A DNA stretch of 64,000 nucleotides from Lycorma delicatula. Lineage: Eukaryota > Arthropoda > Insecta > Hemiptera > Fulgoridae. Below are positions 20,651 through 32,409 of the stretch, in pieces; positions within the stretch are counted from its first letter, which is position 1, and each line of letters begins with the position of its first letter. The stretch is from contig NC_134462.1 of NCBI RefSeq assembly GCF_047948215.1, positions 115,410,937-115,474,936 of the forward strand, given 5' to 3'. The translations under genes were made by a program, and so were the position numbers. The notes under the pieces were generated by a model. The model saw only the letters and a program-made list of their open reading frames with translations. It was not told the origin of the DNA and made no database searches.

Positions 20651-21029
20651 GGCCGACTGTTTTTGAAACCCATATTCTTAGATCACTCGAAGTTTCTGGT
20701 CCTGTACCAAACTGTCGCTCAGAAGAAATTACAATACACTAATATTTTTTTTGTAAACTGAACAGGATTTAATTTTTATTTATCATTATTATTCTCAGAA
20801 GCATGAGTTTAATGAACATAGTAGGGTCCAAGGGGCAGAGCCCTCGGACTAGATGGAAGCGAAACAAGCTATCTCCTGAAATCGCTAAATATCTCCTGAT
20901 CGCGATGCGAAACGCAAGTAACCATATAATGGTGGTGAATCTGCGACGCAGATGCTTCGCAATATATAGCTTCTCTCTTTATAACCTTCTAAATTAGATA
21001 ACTCTTTTTTTTTCCTGTTTAGCCTCCGG
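20651..21029. other. Unclassified spacer
   Basis: The part at 20,800-21,000 is less AT-rich (GGGTCCAAGGGGCAGAGCCC near 20,823; a GCGATGCGAAACGCAAG segment near 20,902) and may be part of another repeat. No coding match was seen. Confidence 0.4.
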
Positions 21030-21216
21030 TAATTACCTTTCAGATAATAAGTGTGGTTATTGAAACCCAACCACCGAAGAACACCGGTATCCACGATCTA
21101 ACATTCAAATCCGTATAAAAGTAACTGCCTTTTCTAGGATTTGAATCTTAGAATCCTCGACTTCAAAATCAACTGATTTGCAATGATAGTTTCACCACTA
21201 ATCCAACCCGTTAGGT
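21030..21216 (-). mobile_element. tRNA-derived SINE, minus strand
   Basis: Read on the minus strand from about 21,216: CCTAACGGGTTGG, an A-box-like TTAGTGGTGAAAC, AAATCAGTTGATTTTGAAGTCGAGG, a B-box-like GATTCAAATCC, TACTTTTATACGGATTTGAATG, ACCGGTGTTCTTCGGTGGTTGGGTTTCAAT. This matches the head and middle of the other SINE copies. The 3' tail is unclear, so the left end is approximate. Confidence 0.8.
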
Positions 21217-23991
21217 AGAAACCGGTTGAACCTGTTCATATATAACCCATCTTCACACTATAGGTTATTCGTTTTCTTGCGTAGCAGAAAGCTTAGCTGA
21301 CTGCCATTCTGGGTCGAAATTTTTCGTACGTATGCGCGATTATTTGAATTTCCGTTATTTGAATACAACAAATTTTCTATGAAATTAGATCTTTAAAGAA
21401 CTTCTTTGTTAACGCAATGTATTCTCATCGACAAAAAAGACGCGTGAAAATTTTTGTCTTTCTATCTCATCTGGAAATAGGTTAGATATTAAGTAGATTA
21501 AAGAGAAATATAGAATGTGTAACATGTAAATGACTATGAATAAAGTAGAATAATTTTAGATAAACTATACTATTTTGCTTTATGTATCGCAGCTGGTTCT
21601 ATCTAATCCGTCACAAACGACAACCCCCATAATATTCACATCTGCTACCCTACTAAAATACACAAGATTCGTCTCTTTTCAGTACTAGATTCCCTTGTTT
21701 TTATTCGCCGCAACAAAAAAAATTACATCAATGATCTAAAGTGGAAAAAATACATTTTTTAATATAACAATTACGATGTACAAAAAATAATTCGATTGAA
21801 AAAAAAGGAAAAGTTTTTGGATAATTCCTTGCGAATTAAAAATGTTATATTACATATAGCCAAGGGATACTATTGTTAAAGTTACGTCACTCTTAGCATA
21901 CTCTATGTTAATTAAAATAACCTAAAAGATTCTATGTGACCTGATATGAGACAAATAAATCATTCCTGAAATTCATGAGATTTTATAGAATAAAAACAAA
22001 CCGTGACTAAGCTTACTAGAGAAAGCGACGATTAGAGTAATTACCTCTTCGTCTTACTCAACGATACTGTTCATTCAACATACCAAACTCACCGAAAAAC
22101 AAATTATAATCAGCTGGAGACAAGTGCTACCCTTATTGTGTTTACCACATTGATTAGCTCTACATCTAAGATCGTTTTTATTAAATAACCAAACCTGATT
22201 AGCATCGCTTTTACTTCGTACGTTTTACATCCATTATAATCATATTTTGTTTTATGTTTATCATAATAAAGCTACTGCATGATCAAATTAACAATACATC
22301 TAAACTTGATCGGCACACGGCTCTGGTCAACACAACTTAGCGCAACAAACTGAACTTCACGTGTAGGAAAACATGTGTAAAAACAGCTTGCTTTTTTTTA
22401 TTCAGGGCGCACAACGAGGTGTCGTTTCAGTGCCAGGTCACAAAATCGCTATTCTAAATAATTCAAAATTAACAATTAAAATTTAAATTAAAAATTAAAC
22501 AATTATAAAATGCCGATCCGGTATGCAAAGTGCGAAATAAAACCAATATTAAAAATCTAAAAAGAACACAACTGTCACACGTCAAAAGTAATAAACTGTA
22601 ATAAACATATTACAGTTTTAATAATTATTTGATTCCAGATTCACAGCCTTAAGAAATCGTAAGATATTTGATAACATCGACACGTTGTTGCCTAAGATAT
22701 TTCAGATGATTGCGCCTAGTCTAAACTTCGGACGCAATGCCGCGTAACAGACACGGTCCACAAGGATATACTGTACGGTTCAAAGATATGGTAACAGTCA
22801 CAGCGAACACTGACAGGTGCATCGATCTAATTCATGAGATATCCCTGAGTATGTTTAGTGTGCTCTATTTGCAATAGAGTGTGCTCTATTCCTCTCGATT
22901 ATTCCTGAAGAGGGCAAAAAGTAGTTTATATTTTTTCTAGTGTTACCTCCAAATATTAGTAGGAGGTGACTACTTCTTTTCTCATTTTTAAACAAATTTT
23001 TTAATTACTTTTACATTTGTTAGTCAAGTAACTGGAAGCAGGTGCAGTCAGTCGCTTTGCACATACATTAACAGTGGTTCTGTTGGTTGAGCCACCGCAC
23101 TATACACATCGCACCCCTTAAAAAATCTATATTGTAAAAACCCAAAAATGGTTTTTATATATTTATCTGAAGGATATTTGCAAGCCCCGTTCTAATGAAT
23201 ACCTCGTTTAGTATAGTTCGCAAATGGTGAAAATTTGCAATCATTGTTGAAATATTTCTTAATCTTTTTTCATCCCTTTCAAGGTCGAATTTCGATAAAT
23301 CTAGAAATTTTTTTTTAGATATTTTCATGAAAATTACACCAAAAATCAGGTTGATAACTTAATTTGTTACCGAAAAATAAAAAAAGGGAATTTCATTGTT
23401 AATCCAGTTACAATGAACTTTAAAACTGAAATTTCAAAAGTCTTTCTTAGCGCGCATTTACACTGTAAGAACATGTATCCAAATTATCATCAATTTATTT
23501 TCAGCAATATTTGTTGGGGGATGATGAATGAGTCAGTCAGTCGGTCGACCAGTCAGTCAGAACAAGTTGCTTTATGGGATTTTATGGGTACAGATTGCTC
23601 TGGAAGAAGATATTTAGTAAATTCGATTGTTTGATTTTTAAAGGAACCATCAGTGGCGCGGGTCGTAGCTAAAACTAGTGGGGGTACTGCTCCAGAACAT
23701 TTTTTCTGTGCCTTTTCAAGGTCATTGTTAAAGTTTTCTGTAAAATAAAAGAACCGAAAAAATTGAATCAAATAGAATAGTTGGAAGCAGGATAATAATA
23801 TAATTCTATACTTATCACATTCAAGAATATGGTACACGGTTTTTAAGCACATTGTGCTCATATATATTATATTTTAGTTATTAGATAATAACTTAATAAA
23901 ATGTCCGCTTAAAAACACTATAGTCCAACGGTGCTTAATTTAAATTTCTATGTACATAGAAACAAATACATAATTAGTTTTTACTGATTAC
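21217..23991. other. AT-rich sequence; candidate intron of the amphiphysin gene
   Basis: No exon was recognised. Slightly GC-richer patches sit at 22,690-22,910 and 23,440-23,720. The latter contains AGTCAGTCAGTCGGTCGACC near 23,530 and a minus-strand frame with KAQKKCSGAVPPLVLATT. They look repeat-derived, but I cannot name the family. If the exon at 23,992 is real, this lies in its first downstream intron. Confidence 0.4.
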
Positions 23992-24073
23992 CTTCTCTTT
24001 CGCCCTCCCAGTGTGTTTTTGGACAGATTTGGCAATCAAGGAGCCCTTGCTTTTCGCAGTCCTCTGATCACTA
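23992..24073 (-). CDS. Amph: Candidate N-terminal coding exon of amphiphysin (BAR-domain protein)
   Basis: The minus strand encodes KGSLIAKSVQKHTGRAKEK (24,048 down to 23,992) followed immediately by a GTAATC splice donor. The pattern AKSVQKH.GRAKEK is the N-terminal amphipathic helix of amphiphysin/BIN1 proteins, and the exon ends at the place where I recall that these genes have their first intron. Amphiphysin tubulates membranes, organising T-tubules and membrane traffic. A plausible acceptor TTGTTGTTTCAG precedes the exon at 24,074. No in-frame ATG lies in the exon: an in-frame TGA sits about 20 nt beyond the acceptor in the unspliced DNA, so the start must be in another exon or is missing. 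The following exon (expected to begin like VLQNLGK) was not found at lower coordinates. The match is short, so it remains a candidate. Confidence 0.62.
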
Positions 24074-24166
24074 CTGAAACAACAACTAAACCGCTTTCAT
24101 ATTCCTTCCACCGACTAAACTAGAAAAGGGAACGATAAAAAAACGAGTAAAAAAAAAAACAACTAC

Positions 24167-24380
24167 CTTCCACCAGCACGCCAGGTCGGCACTGTGAGAA
24201 CGACAGTGATTTCTCTTCTTCGTAGCCTCGCGTGCAGCTTCCTATGTGCGCAACCACAACAACCAAACACCACGCCGCTGGAACTGTGAAGCGCCCAGTT
24301 CCATACAAAGATTTTTGTACTTTTTTCATAAACCGTGGTATGGCTACTGACATTATGCTTAAGGATTATATATTGTACAA
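24167..24380 (-). promoter_or_regulatory. Candidate 5' exon and promoter region of the amphiphysin-like gene
   Basis: This block is distinctly GC-richer than its surroundings and ends at a good donor, GGAAG/GTAGTT (exon base 24,167). Joined to the acceptor at 24,074 the intron would be about 93 nt. In the frame of the KGSLIAKS exon the spliced sequence stays open through the whole block but contains no ATG. The ATG-starting frame from 24,353 does not join in frame with either plausible acceptor. It is therefore best seen as a 5' UTR exon or promoter-proximal DNA. Confidence 0.4.
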
Positions 24381-24694
24381 GTGTAAAAAAAAGGACTCAT
24401 ATTAAATGTTATCGATAATATCAAGTGGAAATAGGGAGTGCTGCAGTTCTGCAGTGCCTATACGCGAGCCGCCACTGGAAACAATATTGCATAATTTAGG
24501 GTTAAAAATACAGATCTCTTGTAGAAAGTAATGTTAAAGGACTTTGGTTTAATTACTACTGATTTTCTAACTAGTAATGCATACTACTTTATTGCTATCG
24601 AACATATGTCCAGAATTTTCCCACACTTTATAAAATATCATGAAGACTAAAACATAAGTATATCTAAGAAAAATATAAACATATTGATAAAACA

Positions 24695-24868
24695 ATATTG
24701 GAAGGACAGGTAGAAGGGAAAAATTGTGTAGGCAGGCCACGTTTGGAATATGTAAAACAAATTGTTAGGGATGTAGAGGGTATACTGAAATGAAACGACT
24801 AGCACTAGATAGGGAATCTTGGAGAGCTGCATCAAACCAGTCAAATGACTGAAGACAAAAAAAAAAAA
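24695..24868 (+). mobile_element. Very 5'-truncated LINE tail with A-tail and target duplication
   Basis: The sequence from TATTGGAAGGACAGGTAG to the tail CAAACCAGTCAAATGACTGAAGACAAAAAAA matches the 3' end of the LINE on the minus strand at 50,642. ATTGATAAAACA on the left (24,683-24,694) and ATTGATATAACA on the right (24,869-24,880) form a 12 bp target duplication with one mismatch. Translation of the body gives the end of the reverse transcriptase ORF (GRPRLEYVKQIV-like, then RLALDRESWRAA). Confidence 0.88.
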
Positions 24869-24970
24869 ATTGATATAACATTTAACGAAATGTTTTTTGA
24901 ACCTGAAAATTTTACAAACAAAATATTTCTGTAATGAAATTAAAGTTTTAAGAAAATATTTAAAAATAAG

Positions 24971-25227
<257 letters not shown>

Positions 25228-25228
<1 letters not shown>

Positions 25229-28079
25229 AATACAACAATGTTAACAATAAATTAATTAACATATGTTTCTTTAGGTTTTGTGTACGAATGTTCCGTGTTA
25301 GTTTGTCATTTATTACACACTCAGAAATTTAAAACTTCCACTTTGTTAATTGTTTCGCATCCATAAATAAAAAGGTTTTAATCTGATTATTCCTTAAGGA
25401 TGTAAACCTGAGGTCGGAGCGTTATGTTTATAACTTTCGTATTTTAAACTTAACATTAAAAAGTAACTATAAAACGATCATAATTGAATAGGACAATAAT
25501 GAAGCCAATATCCATTTCAAGAACCTCAATTTATTGAAAACAGGAAATAGATAAATAAAATTAAAAGATAAGTATAACCATTAACAATAAATAATCATGA
25601 AGAAGGCCAAATAAGGCATGACGATAAGTATAGGGAAGGGCGTTGACTAAAAACAATATAAAAATGAACAGAAATAATAAAGTATCAATACAATAAGTTT
25701 TGATTTAATTTGTTAATAATAGTCGTAAACATTTTATGGACATGATGTTACATTCTTATTGACGTATAAATTATTTTTTATTTTTTGACGATCGACTATT
25801 AAGAACATAACAATTTTAATTAAAAATATAATTATACATAGAAAAGTTACCCATTTGAATTTTGAATTACATCTTCTACGAAATTCCTGATGATGGAGTA
25901 GTGTCTCCGAAAGTACTAGGACTTATATATTGAAAATTATTGGTAAGTAGAAACTTTAATTTATACAAACAATAAGTTTTGAATGGAGTGGTTCCGAATC
26001 GCGTCAACAAGACATAACAGAATGAAACTAAGAATGGTAAGTATTACACAGAAACAATTTAACTTGGTAATCATTAAAAAATTTTAATTTAAATTTTCAG
26101 TAACCGTCTACGATAATTAACCAAACGATGTTATACATTTAGATCCAGGATATAACGTATCGTAAAATATACGATTATGAGGGTCAATCGTTTTACCATA
26201 ACTAAAATGTCAAAAAGCCTCGCATAATCAATCAAAACCAATCTTTTGTAAAATACGAGTAGAACCACTAGTATATATATATATATATTCTACAGGCCAG
26301 TTCTCATCGATGTGCGTCAATTTATAGAAATCATATAAGGGATAAATTAAAAAACTTCATAGTAAATATACCTACGTACAGCTAATAGCTAATAGAATAA
26401 TCGAAGGCGGTGGTCACCGTTACAAACTTAACAAACCCTTGAGGGGTTTGTTAAGTTTGTAAGTTTTTGTCAACACGCGAACCAAAAAAAACAAAAGTCA
26501 AACTGCATAAAACAATGATCTAATGCCATTTTTAACCCAATTCATTTAATCATTCATTCGATAGGCAATATTTAAAGTATAAAATTTAAACAATTGTGTC
26601 TAGTAAAATTCTAACAAAATTAATTCTCTAATTTTTCGTTTTTACTGCTCATTTAATGGCCATCGTATAATTAATTATTCATAGTATAAAAATGTTCTTT
26701 AACGCCTAAATTTTAATCTATTTGTGAAAATGTGAATTTTTGTTATTAAAACAGTAATGAATAAAACAATTAACAAAAACATTGTAAAAGGTTATTGTAA
26801 TTATTTACATTTTTAAGATTAAAATAAAAATATTTGACTCGGCTACTCGGTTAAGGGTGTATTTCTACGCTTGGTTAATTCATATCAATAACTAATCTTA
26901 CGGATAAACATATGAATAAGAAGACGACATTTGTTACATTAAAAAATAAAAATCATTACTACAACGTAACGAATAAGATAAAACGTTTTAATTACGAAGC
27001 ATTTTTCACCTATATATTTCTAATAAAGGTAATACTAAAATTAACAGATATTATGTAATAAATCAATAACGATTATAATATTTCAAAAATGTAATTTTTA
27101 CTTTTATTAAATTCAAAGATGTAGCCTATGTTTAACGAATAACTTGGGCATCTGCTAAAACAATTATCATCTGTCAATAAAGGATACAATGAAAAAGCAA
27201 AAATTCATATTCTTTAGTCAATCTAGAAAAGAAAAATAATTTCAAACGTTAAAAACAAAAAAAATCAGATATTTAGGTAAATGTGTACAAAAAATGGATT
27301 AAGAAAATCAGGAATACCAGATAGAGTTTCAAAAACATAAAATGCTTACGGAATAATCAAAAATATGTACAATAAAAAATACTTATAAAAAACCTGATAA
27401 TCTGATATTATAACACAGTAACAATCCATAGCTTTTATATATGCGAATGAGTGCTTAAACATAAACACAAATTTGGAAAATGTAAAAAAGAAAGAAAAGA
27501 GAGAAATTAAGAAAATATTAGAAAAAACACACTTAAAACTAATATGAGAAATTAAATATATCAAAATAAAGAAAAGATAACTAATATAATGAGAAAGCTA
27601 AAATTTCTATACTTTCGGTTACCTTGTCAGAATGAGAAGAATCTTTGATTTTTTTATATAGAAGTGCAAAAAACAATCTGGTTTAAATAAGCTAAAAAAA
27701 GACTCTTTTTTGGTGGGTTTCCAAGAACAAAATACCAGGAAAGATACGAAGTGGTCGGAAGAATAAAGAACATGCAAAGAGAATAAAGATATATTGGGGA
27801 AGAGAAAACATCAAAGGTGAAAGAAGCGAAAGAGTTTGAAATAAAGTGAAGGAGGTAAAACCAAAATCGAAACAGAGGGGATGACCTTTGTTGTTTTTAT
27901 GATTGGAAATAATTTTTAATAAATCTTAACTTCTAACAATTCGTTAGATGTTGAGTTAGTTACCCCTTATCGAACAGTTTTATTACTGATCAGCTAAGTA
28001 TTTTAAGTAACGAATTTCTGTTTATTACGGACATTAACAAATATTTTTTTTTAATATAAACTAATTTCGCGACAAATTT
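25228..28079. other. AT-rich sequence, no gene recognised
   Basis: No recognisable frame is present. Noted items are a (AT)n tract near 26,273-26,290, a strong perfect hairpin at 26,420-26,462 (separate entry), and an A/G-rich stretch at 27,720-27,890 that reads as a charged open frame with no known motif. Confidence 0.5.
26420..26462. repeat. Perfect inverted repeat, 19 bp arms with 5 nt loop
   Basis: TTACAAACTTAACAAACCC (26,420-26,438) pairs exactly with GGGTTTGTTAAGTTTGTAA (26,444-26,462) around TTGAG. A smaller inverted repeat CGGTG..CACCG lies just to the left (about 26,408-26,419). It might be a short transcribed hairpin, a MITE core or a slippage product. Confidence 0.95.
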
Positions 28080-28190
28080 TCAGCATTGTTACATTGTCTC
28101 AGACTTTTATCCGAAGGTCCCGAGTTCGAATCCCTGACAGGCGTGACATTTTCACACGCTACAAATCATTTCAGCCTCTGAAACTATACC
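28080..28190 (+). mobile_element. tRNA-derived SINE, second family, partial
   Basis: CTTTTATCCGAAGGTCCCGAGTTCGAATCCCTGACAGGCGTGACATTTTCACACGCTACAAATCATTTCA aligns with CCATCCGAAGGTCTCGGGTTCGAATCCTAGTAAGGC... of the better copy at 52,937. The B-box GAGTTCGAATCC is intact here, while the A-box half is lost or very diverged. The right end is uncertain. Confidence 0.72.
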
Positions 28191-29324
28191 TTGATTAGAG
28201 TTAAATATCCACTAAACTTCTTCGTGTTTATTTGTATCTTTACCATTTCCGAGACTAATTTCCTAAATGAAGCCGTAAAATAAAGTTAAATTTTTGCTTT
28301 TTAGAAATAGTTTTATAAATTGCATAAAACTGAATTCTCTGCGATTAGTTTCAGGATCAAGTAATTTACCTAGTTTGCTCTGTAAATAGTACCATTTGAA
28401 GTTGTCATCATATTACTTAGAATGAAAAGAATCGTTAATCATTTTTCGATCAGAATTTTTTTATTTCAAAAATCAACTATAAATTTAAAAAATTATAACA
28501 CCTCTTTGTTTTTCCGTTTTAATTTGTTAAAGTTTAACATTTTCTGTAGGTGAAGAAACATTAAAACAGTAAATATATGAAAGATAACATTTTTTTAATT
28601 ATGATTTTTTTTTTACTGGGATTTTCATTAAACATTTTTTTATGTTTTTATTAGTTGTGTGTCAAGTTTGTGTTTTTTTTTTGTTTTCGATTAAATAAAT
28701 AAAAATGTACATCCGCATAAAAACTTTAAATGAATGGTCCCAATTTAAATCATACAAAACATAATAAAAAATAATTATCTTTCAAAATCCGATTTAAGCA
28801 CTTGCACCAGTATTATAACATTCAAGAGCTTTCAGTGACGATCCACCAAGATGAGTAAAGCAAAAGCTTGTTCAGACTCACGTACAACTTTTTTCTATGT
28901 AACTTATAAAAAATTTACTGTCATTTAAAAAAGTTATAAATGATTTTTAAGGATTGATAAAATAGTTCTCCAAAAAACATGTCCCACAAACACAAAAACG
29001 AGTAAATTTTTAATAAAAAAAATGTTATAGCTAAAACGGCTAAATCATTTTAATATGTATTTCAGTTACCTATTTGCATACCTATCCTACAGTATAAATA
29101 AATTTATTAAAATACATATAATAATATATAAATATCTAAAATACATGTTTTTGAAAATATCTAAATTAAAAACACAAAAAAATTGAATAAGTTAAAAAAA
29201 TAAATATGATATCATTACTTTTTGAATTTAAAGAAATAAATATGGATTCCATTTTTATAATAACCTGTGGGTTGGATAATGTACCAAACTAGTGGCTGAA
29301 GTGTCAGTCGAATAAAGGAGCATT

Positions 29325-29356
<32 letters not shown>

Positions 29357-30629
29357 TTGCATTTACTTTGTATGTTGAATATAGTTCACGATGACAAGAT
29401 CATAGTTCAAGTTCATGAAAACATATCATCTACGTTAATCATTTATCCAGTTTAATTACTCAGATCCAGAAGAGTTAAACAACAAAATTCGAACACGAAA
29501 CTTCTTGAATTGTTATTTAAATTATTAAACTGAACTATTACATATATCTCTAGTAAAAAAATGTAAAATATTTTTTTTTTTTTTTAGCTTTTTCATTCTT
29601 AATAATGTGGAAATGAATACAAAAATAGGTATCCATTAAGAAGGAGGTGTTAAATTAGTTATGCGCAAAGTGTAATTCAATAATTATTTATCAGTATTCT
29701 GTGACTGCAAAGTGCTAAGGTTAGTTAACGTGTAACGTGTCAATGTACAATGTAAAATGTACTATGTTGTATGTTCGCTAAAATGCTTTTGTCTAATGTT
29801 CTCACGCGCGCGCATCAGCACACACACACAAACACAAAACAGACATTAGTCTTTTCTCTCTCTCTCACACTCTTTTTCTCTATCTATCCTAAGTGTATAT
29901 ACTGAAATAGATATACTCGTATGTACTGCTACACTAAGTTTGTAACTTAGACTCTTCATTAATATATTACATTGGTATATCACGTGTCTGAGTAACATTA
30001 CGTTAAATTTACGCTTCATTAATTTTTGATCGAAGTTTACCTAGTATTATTTCCGATTTCAAACTACTATTAGATTTACTAGATTTAAGATTAATAATGT
30101 AATATTCTCCTAAATTATATGCATTATTACCTCAAAAGTATACAAACAATCCTTCTTTCCTATATTATTCAAAACTTTACGTATTTTTGTATTGACTTAA
30201 AAAAAATAGTAATAACACTAAAAACGTTATAATAAAATGTACATTAATATCTTTCTTAATAATTTATTAATTTTATTTACACTAAAGTAGTTATATGTAT
30301 AATTATTATTACGTATTTGTATTCACGTTACTTAAAATTTCATCTTTAAAATTACTGATATTTATTTAACACCTAACTTCTGATGAAAAAATGTTTGGGG
30401 GTTAATATTCCCGGTCGGAATTATGATCGGTATTAGGTCAATAAAAAATTTGTATAAACATGGATAAATTTTATCATTATTTAGTCACATCAAAAGTTCT
30501 CATTCTGTATGTTTTTTTATTTTAATACAAAGAGAAAAAAGGAAAAAGTTAAACACGAGGTATAATAAGCTTTACTGGTTGTTAAGTAGAAATTCACACT
30601 TGTTGCTGTTAAGCAAACTTTTAATATAC
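28191..30629. other. AT-rich sequence, no gene recognised
   Basis: No coding or TE motif was seen, apart from the poly(A) junction at 29,311-29,356. A CA-rich patch with ACACACACACA lies near 29,818-29,833, preceded by GCGCGCGC near 29,807. Confidence 0.5.
29311..29356 (+). other. AATAAA signal followed by a 26 nt poly(A): possible retrocopy 3' end
   Basis: AATAAA at 29,311 is followed 14 nt later by 26 A (29,331-29,356). This is the layout of the 3' end of a polyadenylated RNA copied into the genome. The preceding 100 bp shows no recognised coding sequence, so the source is unknown. Confidence 0.5.
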
Positions 30630-30985
30630 AAGGTGATTCTAAAATCGATCTGGAAGTATGACATACAGGTATGGGTTGTGGCGAGCAACAACAGCAATGA
30701 GATTATACAATGTATGCAGAATAAGTTGGAGAAATCCATTGCAGAGGCACTGTAGTTCGCACGGAACTTACAGATTCACCACTATCTAGAAATACATTAT
30801 GGAATTAGAGGTCAAAAGGTTTGGTTCAAAATATAGACAGCGGTTAGATAATTCGGTGAACTTTCTAGCAGTTAATTTCCTAGATAACCGGGAGGATGCC
30901 CGGCGACTGAAACGCCTAAGTGTACTGGAAATCTTAGTGACTCTTTAAGTCGGTTTAATACCATATATGTGATAAGCATCTTTCT
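30630..30985 (+). pseudogene. C-terminal fragment of a Jockey-type LINE ORF2
   Basis: In shifting frames the region reads KSIWKYDIQVWVVASNNSNEIIQCMQNKLEKSI, then RGQKVWFK...RR/RQRLDNS, then LAVNFLDNREDARRLKRLSVLE. That is the conserved stretch after the reverse transcriptase in Jockey-clade elements (IWTYGIQLWG, IQRFQNK, RLKR). It contains stops and frameshifts and is 5'-truncated. It is a different lineage from the intact LINE at 557-4673. Confidence 0.82.
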
Positions 30986-31069
30986 ATGCCTTGTTGAGGA
31001 GCCAAGCTTCTTTCCATTTAACGAAAAAATTACCATTTCAATTTAACAAAAAATTGCATTTTAATTATA

Positions 31070-32399
31070 CAGGATGTCACATACAAAACGCAACCCAACC
31101 TTATATTGGTAGGTATTGAAATAATAAAAAGGCATGTGTAAATGTAAATGTAATTTTTATTATTACCATCCATCACCTTACATTTAGAGTAAATGTTGGA
31201 AGTGGCCGCCATCTTCTTGAATACAAGCTTCAATTCTTTTTACAGCGTTTCTTGCAACTTTTTTCAAAGTTTGTGGCTGGATATTTAATACAGCTTGTTC
31301 AATATTGACTTTCAAGAGTTCGTGTTTTGTTGCTGTAGGCTTTTTCTTTGAGGTAACCCCATAGAAAAAAATCCGCTACAGTCAAATCTGGAGATCTTGG
31401 TGGCCACAAGCCTCGACCGATAACACGATTACCAAAGAATTCCTCGACGAAATCAGAAGTTGAACCTGCGTAGTGCGATGTCGCACCGTCATGTTGTAGC
31501 CAGCAGTGTCTGTCTTCCTCTTCCAAGAGTGCGATGAACCGAAATAAAATATCCTGATATCGTTCTGCATTAATGGTGTACTCGAAAAAAATAGGGCCGA
31601 TTGATTATTTTCTTCCGCGATATCGCGCACCAGACACCCAACTTCTGCGGGTGTAATTGTTTTTCGTGATAAACGTGGGGATTTTCAGCTCTCCAAATTC
31701 TACTGTTTTGGTTGTTTACGTAGCCGTCCAAATGAAACCGTGCTTCATCTGTGAAAAACAACGAATTCATAACATTAATTCCCTCACGCAGAAATCGACG
31801 GACCCGTTGACAATATTGTAGCTGTTTTTCTTTGTCGGGCTCAAGAAGACGATGGATGAACCGTTTGAATGCGATAAGGTCGTAATTGTAATTGTTTGGT
31901 CGCCCGATGAACAGTCGATTTAGACAAATTAATTTCAGCAGACAAACGTCTAATCGATTTATTTGGCGAGGCAAATAATCGGTCTTTGATTTCAGCGACT
32001 GTATCTGTATTCAACACCGACGCAGATCTTTTGTGTTCCTTGTTATTAACTGAACCGGTCTCTCTAAATTTTGGAACTAACCTTAATGCTGATGTTTTGT
32101 TGGGAGCTGGTTTATCTGGGTAGTTATGGCGAAACAAATCTTGCACTGCAACCGCTGATTTCGTACTGAAGTACGACAACAATGAAAACACGTTCGTCTA
32201 GCGAAAATACCATTTTGTCTCTAGCAACACATTGAACGTTATGATTGCATTGTTGTTACTATCGGTAGTGTTCTACGGCGTCGCTGCGATGTTCAGATGT
32301 TGGACGAGTCCATTTCAGTAACGAGTAGGGGAGTAGGCTTGACTTTTGAAATTTCATGGATGAGTGATTGATGGGTTGCGTTTTATATGGGACACCCTG
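31070..32399 (-). mobile_element. Mariner-like DNA transposon, complete but mutated
   Basis: Terminal inverted repeats of 28 bp flank the element. The left end is CAGGATGTCACATACAAAAC... (31,070-31,097) and the right end read inward is CAGGGTGTCCCATATAAAAC... (32,399 down to 32,372), with 3 mismatches. TA dinucleotides border both ends (31,068-31,069 and 32,400-32,401), as expected for Tc1/mariner insertion. The 1.33 kb length is normal for the superfamily. The transposase gene inside is frameshifted. A SINE begins within about 10 bp of the right end. Confidence 0.93.
31299..32191 (-). pseudogene. Mariner-like transposase, frameshifted
   Basis: Three overlapping frames give a complete IS630-Tc1-mariner transposase. 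A DNA-binding N-terminus (32,191 to about 31,850) has helix-turn-helix text NKSIRRLSAEINLSKSTVHR. The middle (to about 31,570) contains the first catalytic motif FTDEARFHLDG. The C-terminal part has the second, LQHDGATSHYA, and the third region WPPRSPDLTVADFFLWG. If the third residue is the Asp of VAD, about 38 residues separate the second and third catalytic positions, unlike the 34 of classical mariners. Frame changes near 31,860 and 31,570 inactivate it. Confidence 0.9.
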
Positions 32400-32409
32400 T
32401 AATTATATA

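Noticed and set aside
20803..20997. 64-codon plus-strand frame with RTRWKRNKLSPEIAKYLL
   Set aside because: Short, without known domain, and bounded by SINEs; more likely part of a repeat.
24120..24353. Minus-strand 77-codon frame starting MSVAIPRF as the amphiphysin start
   Set aside because: Its reading phase at the donor does not match either visible acceptor in the frame of the conserved exon, and it does not resemble amphiphysin.
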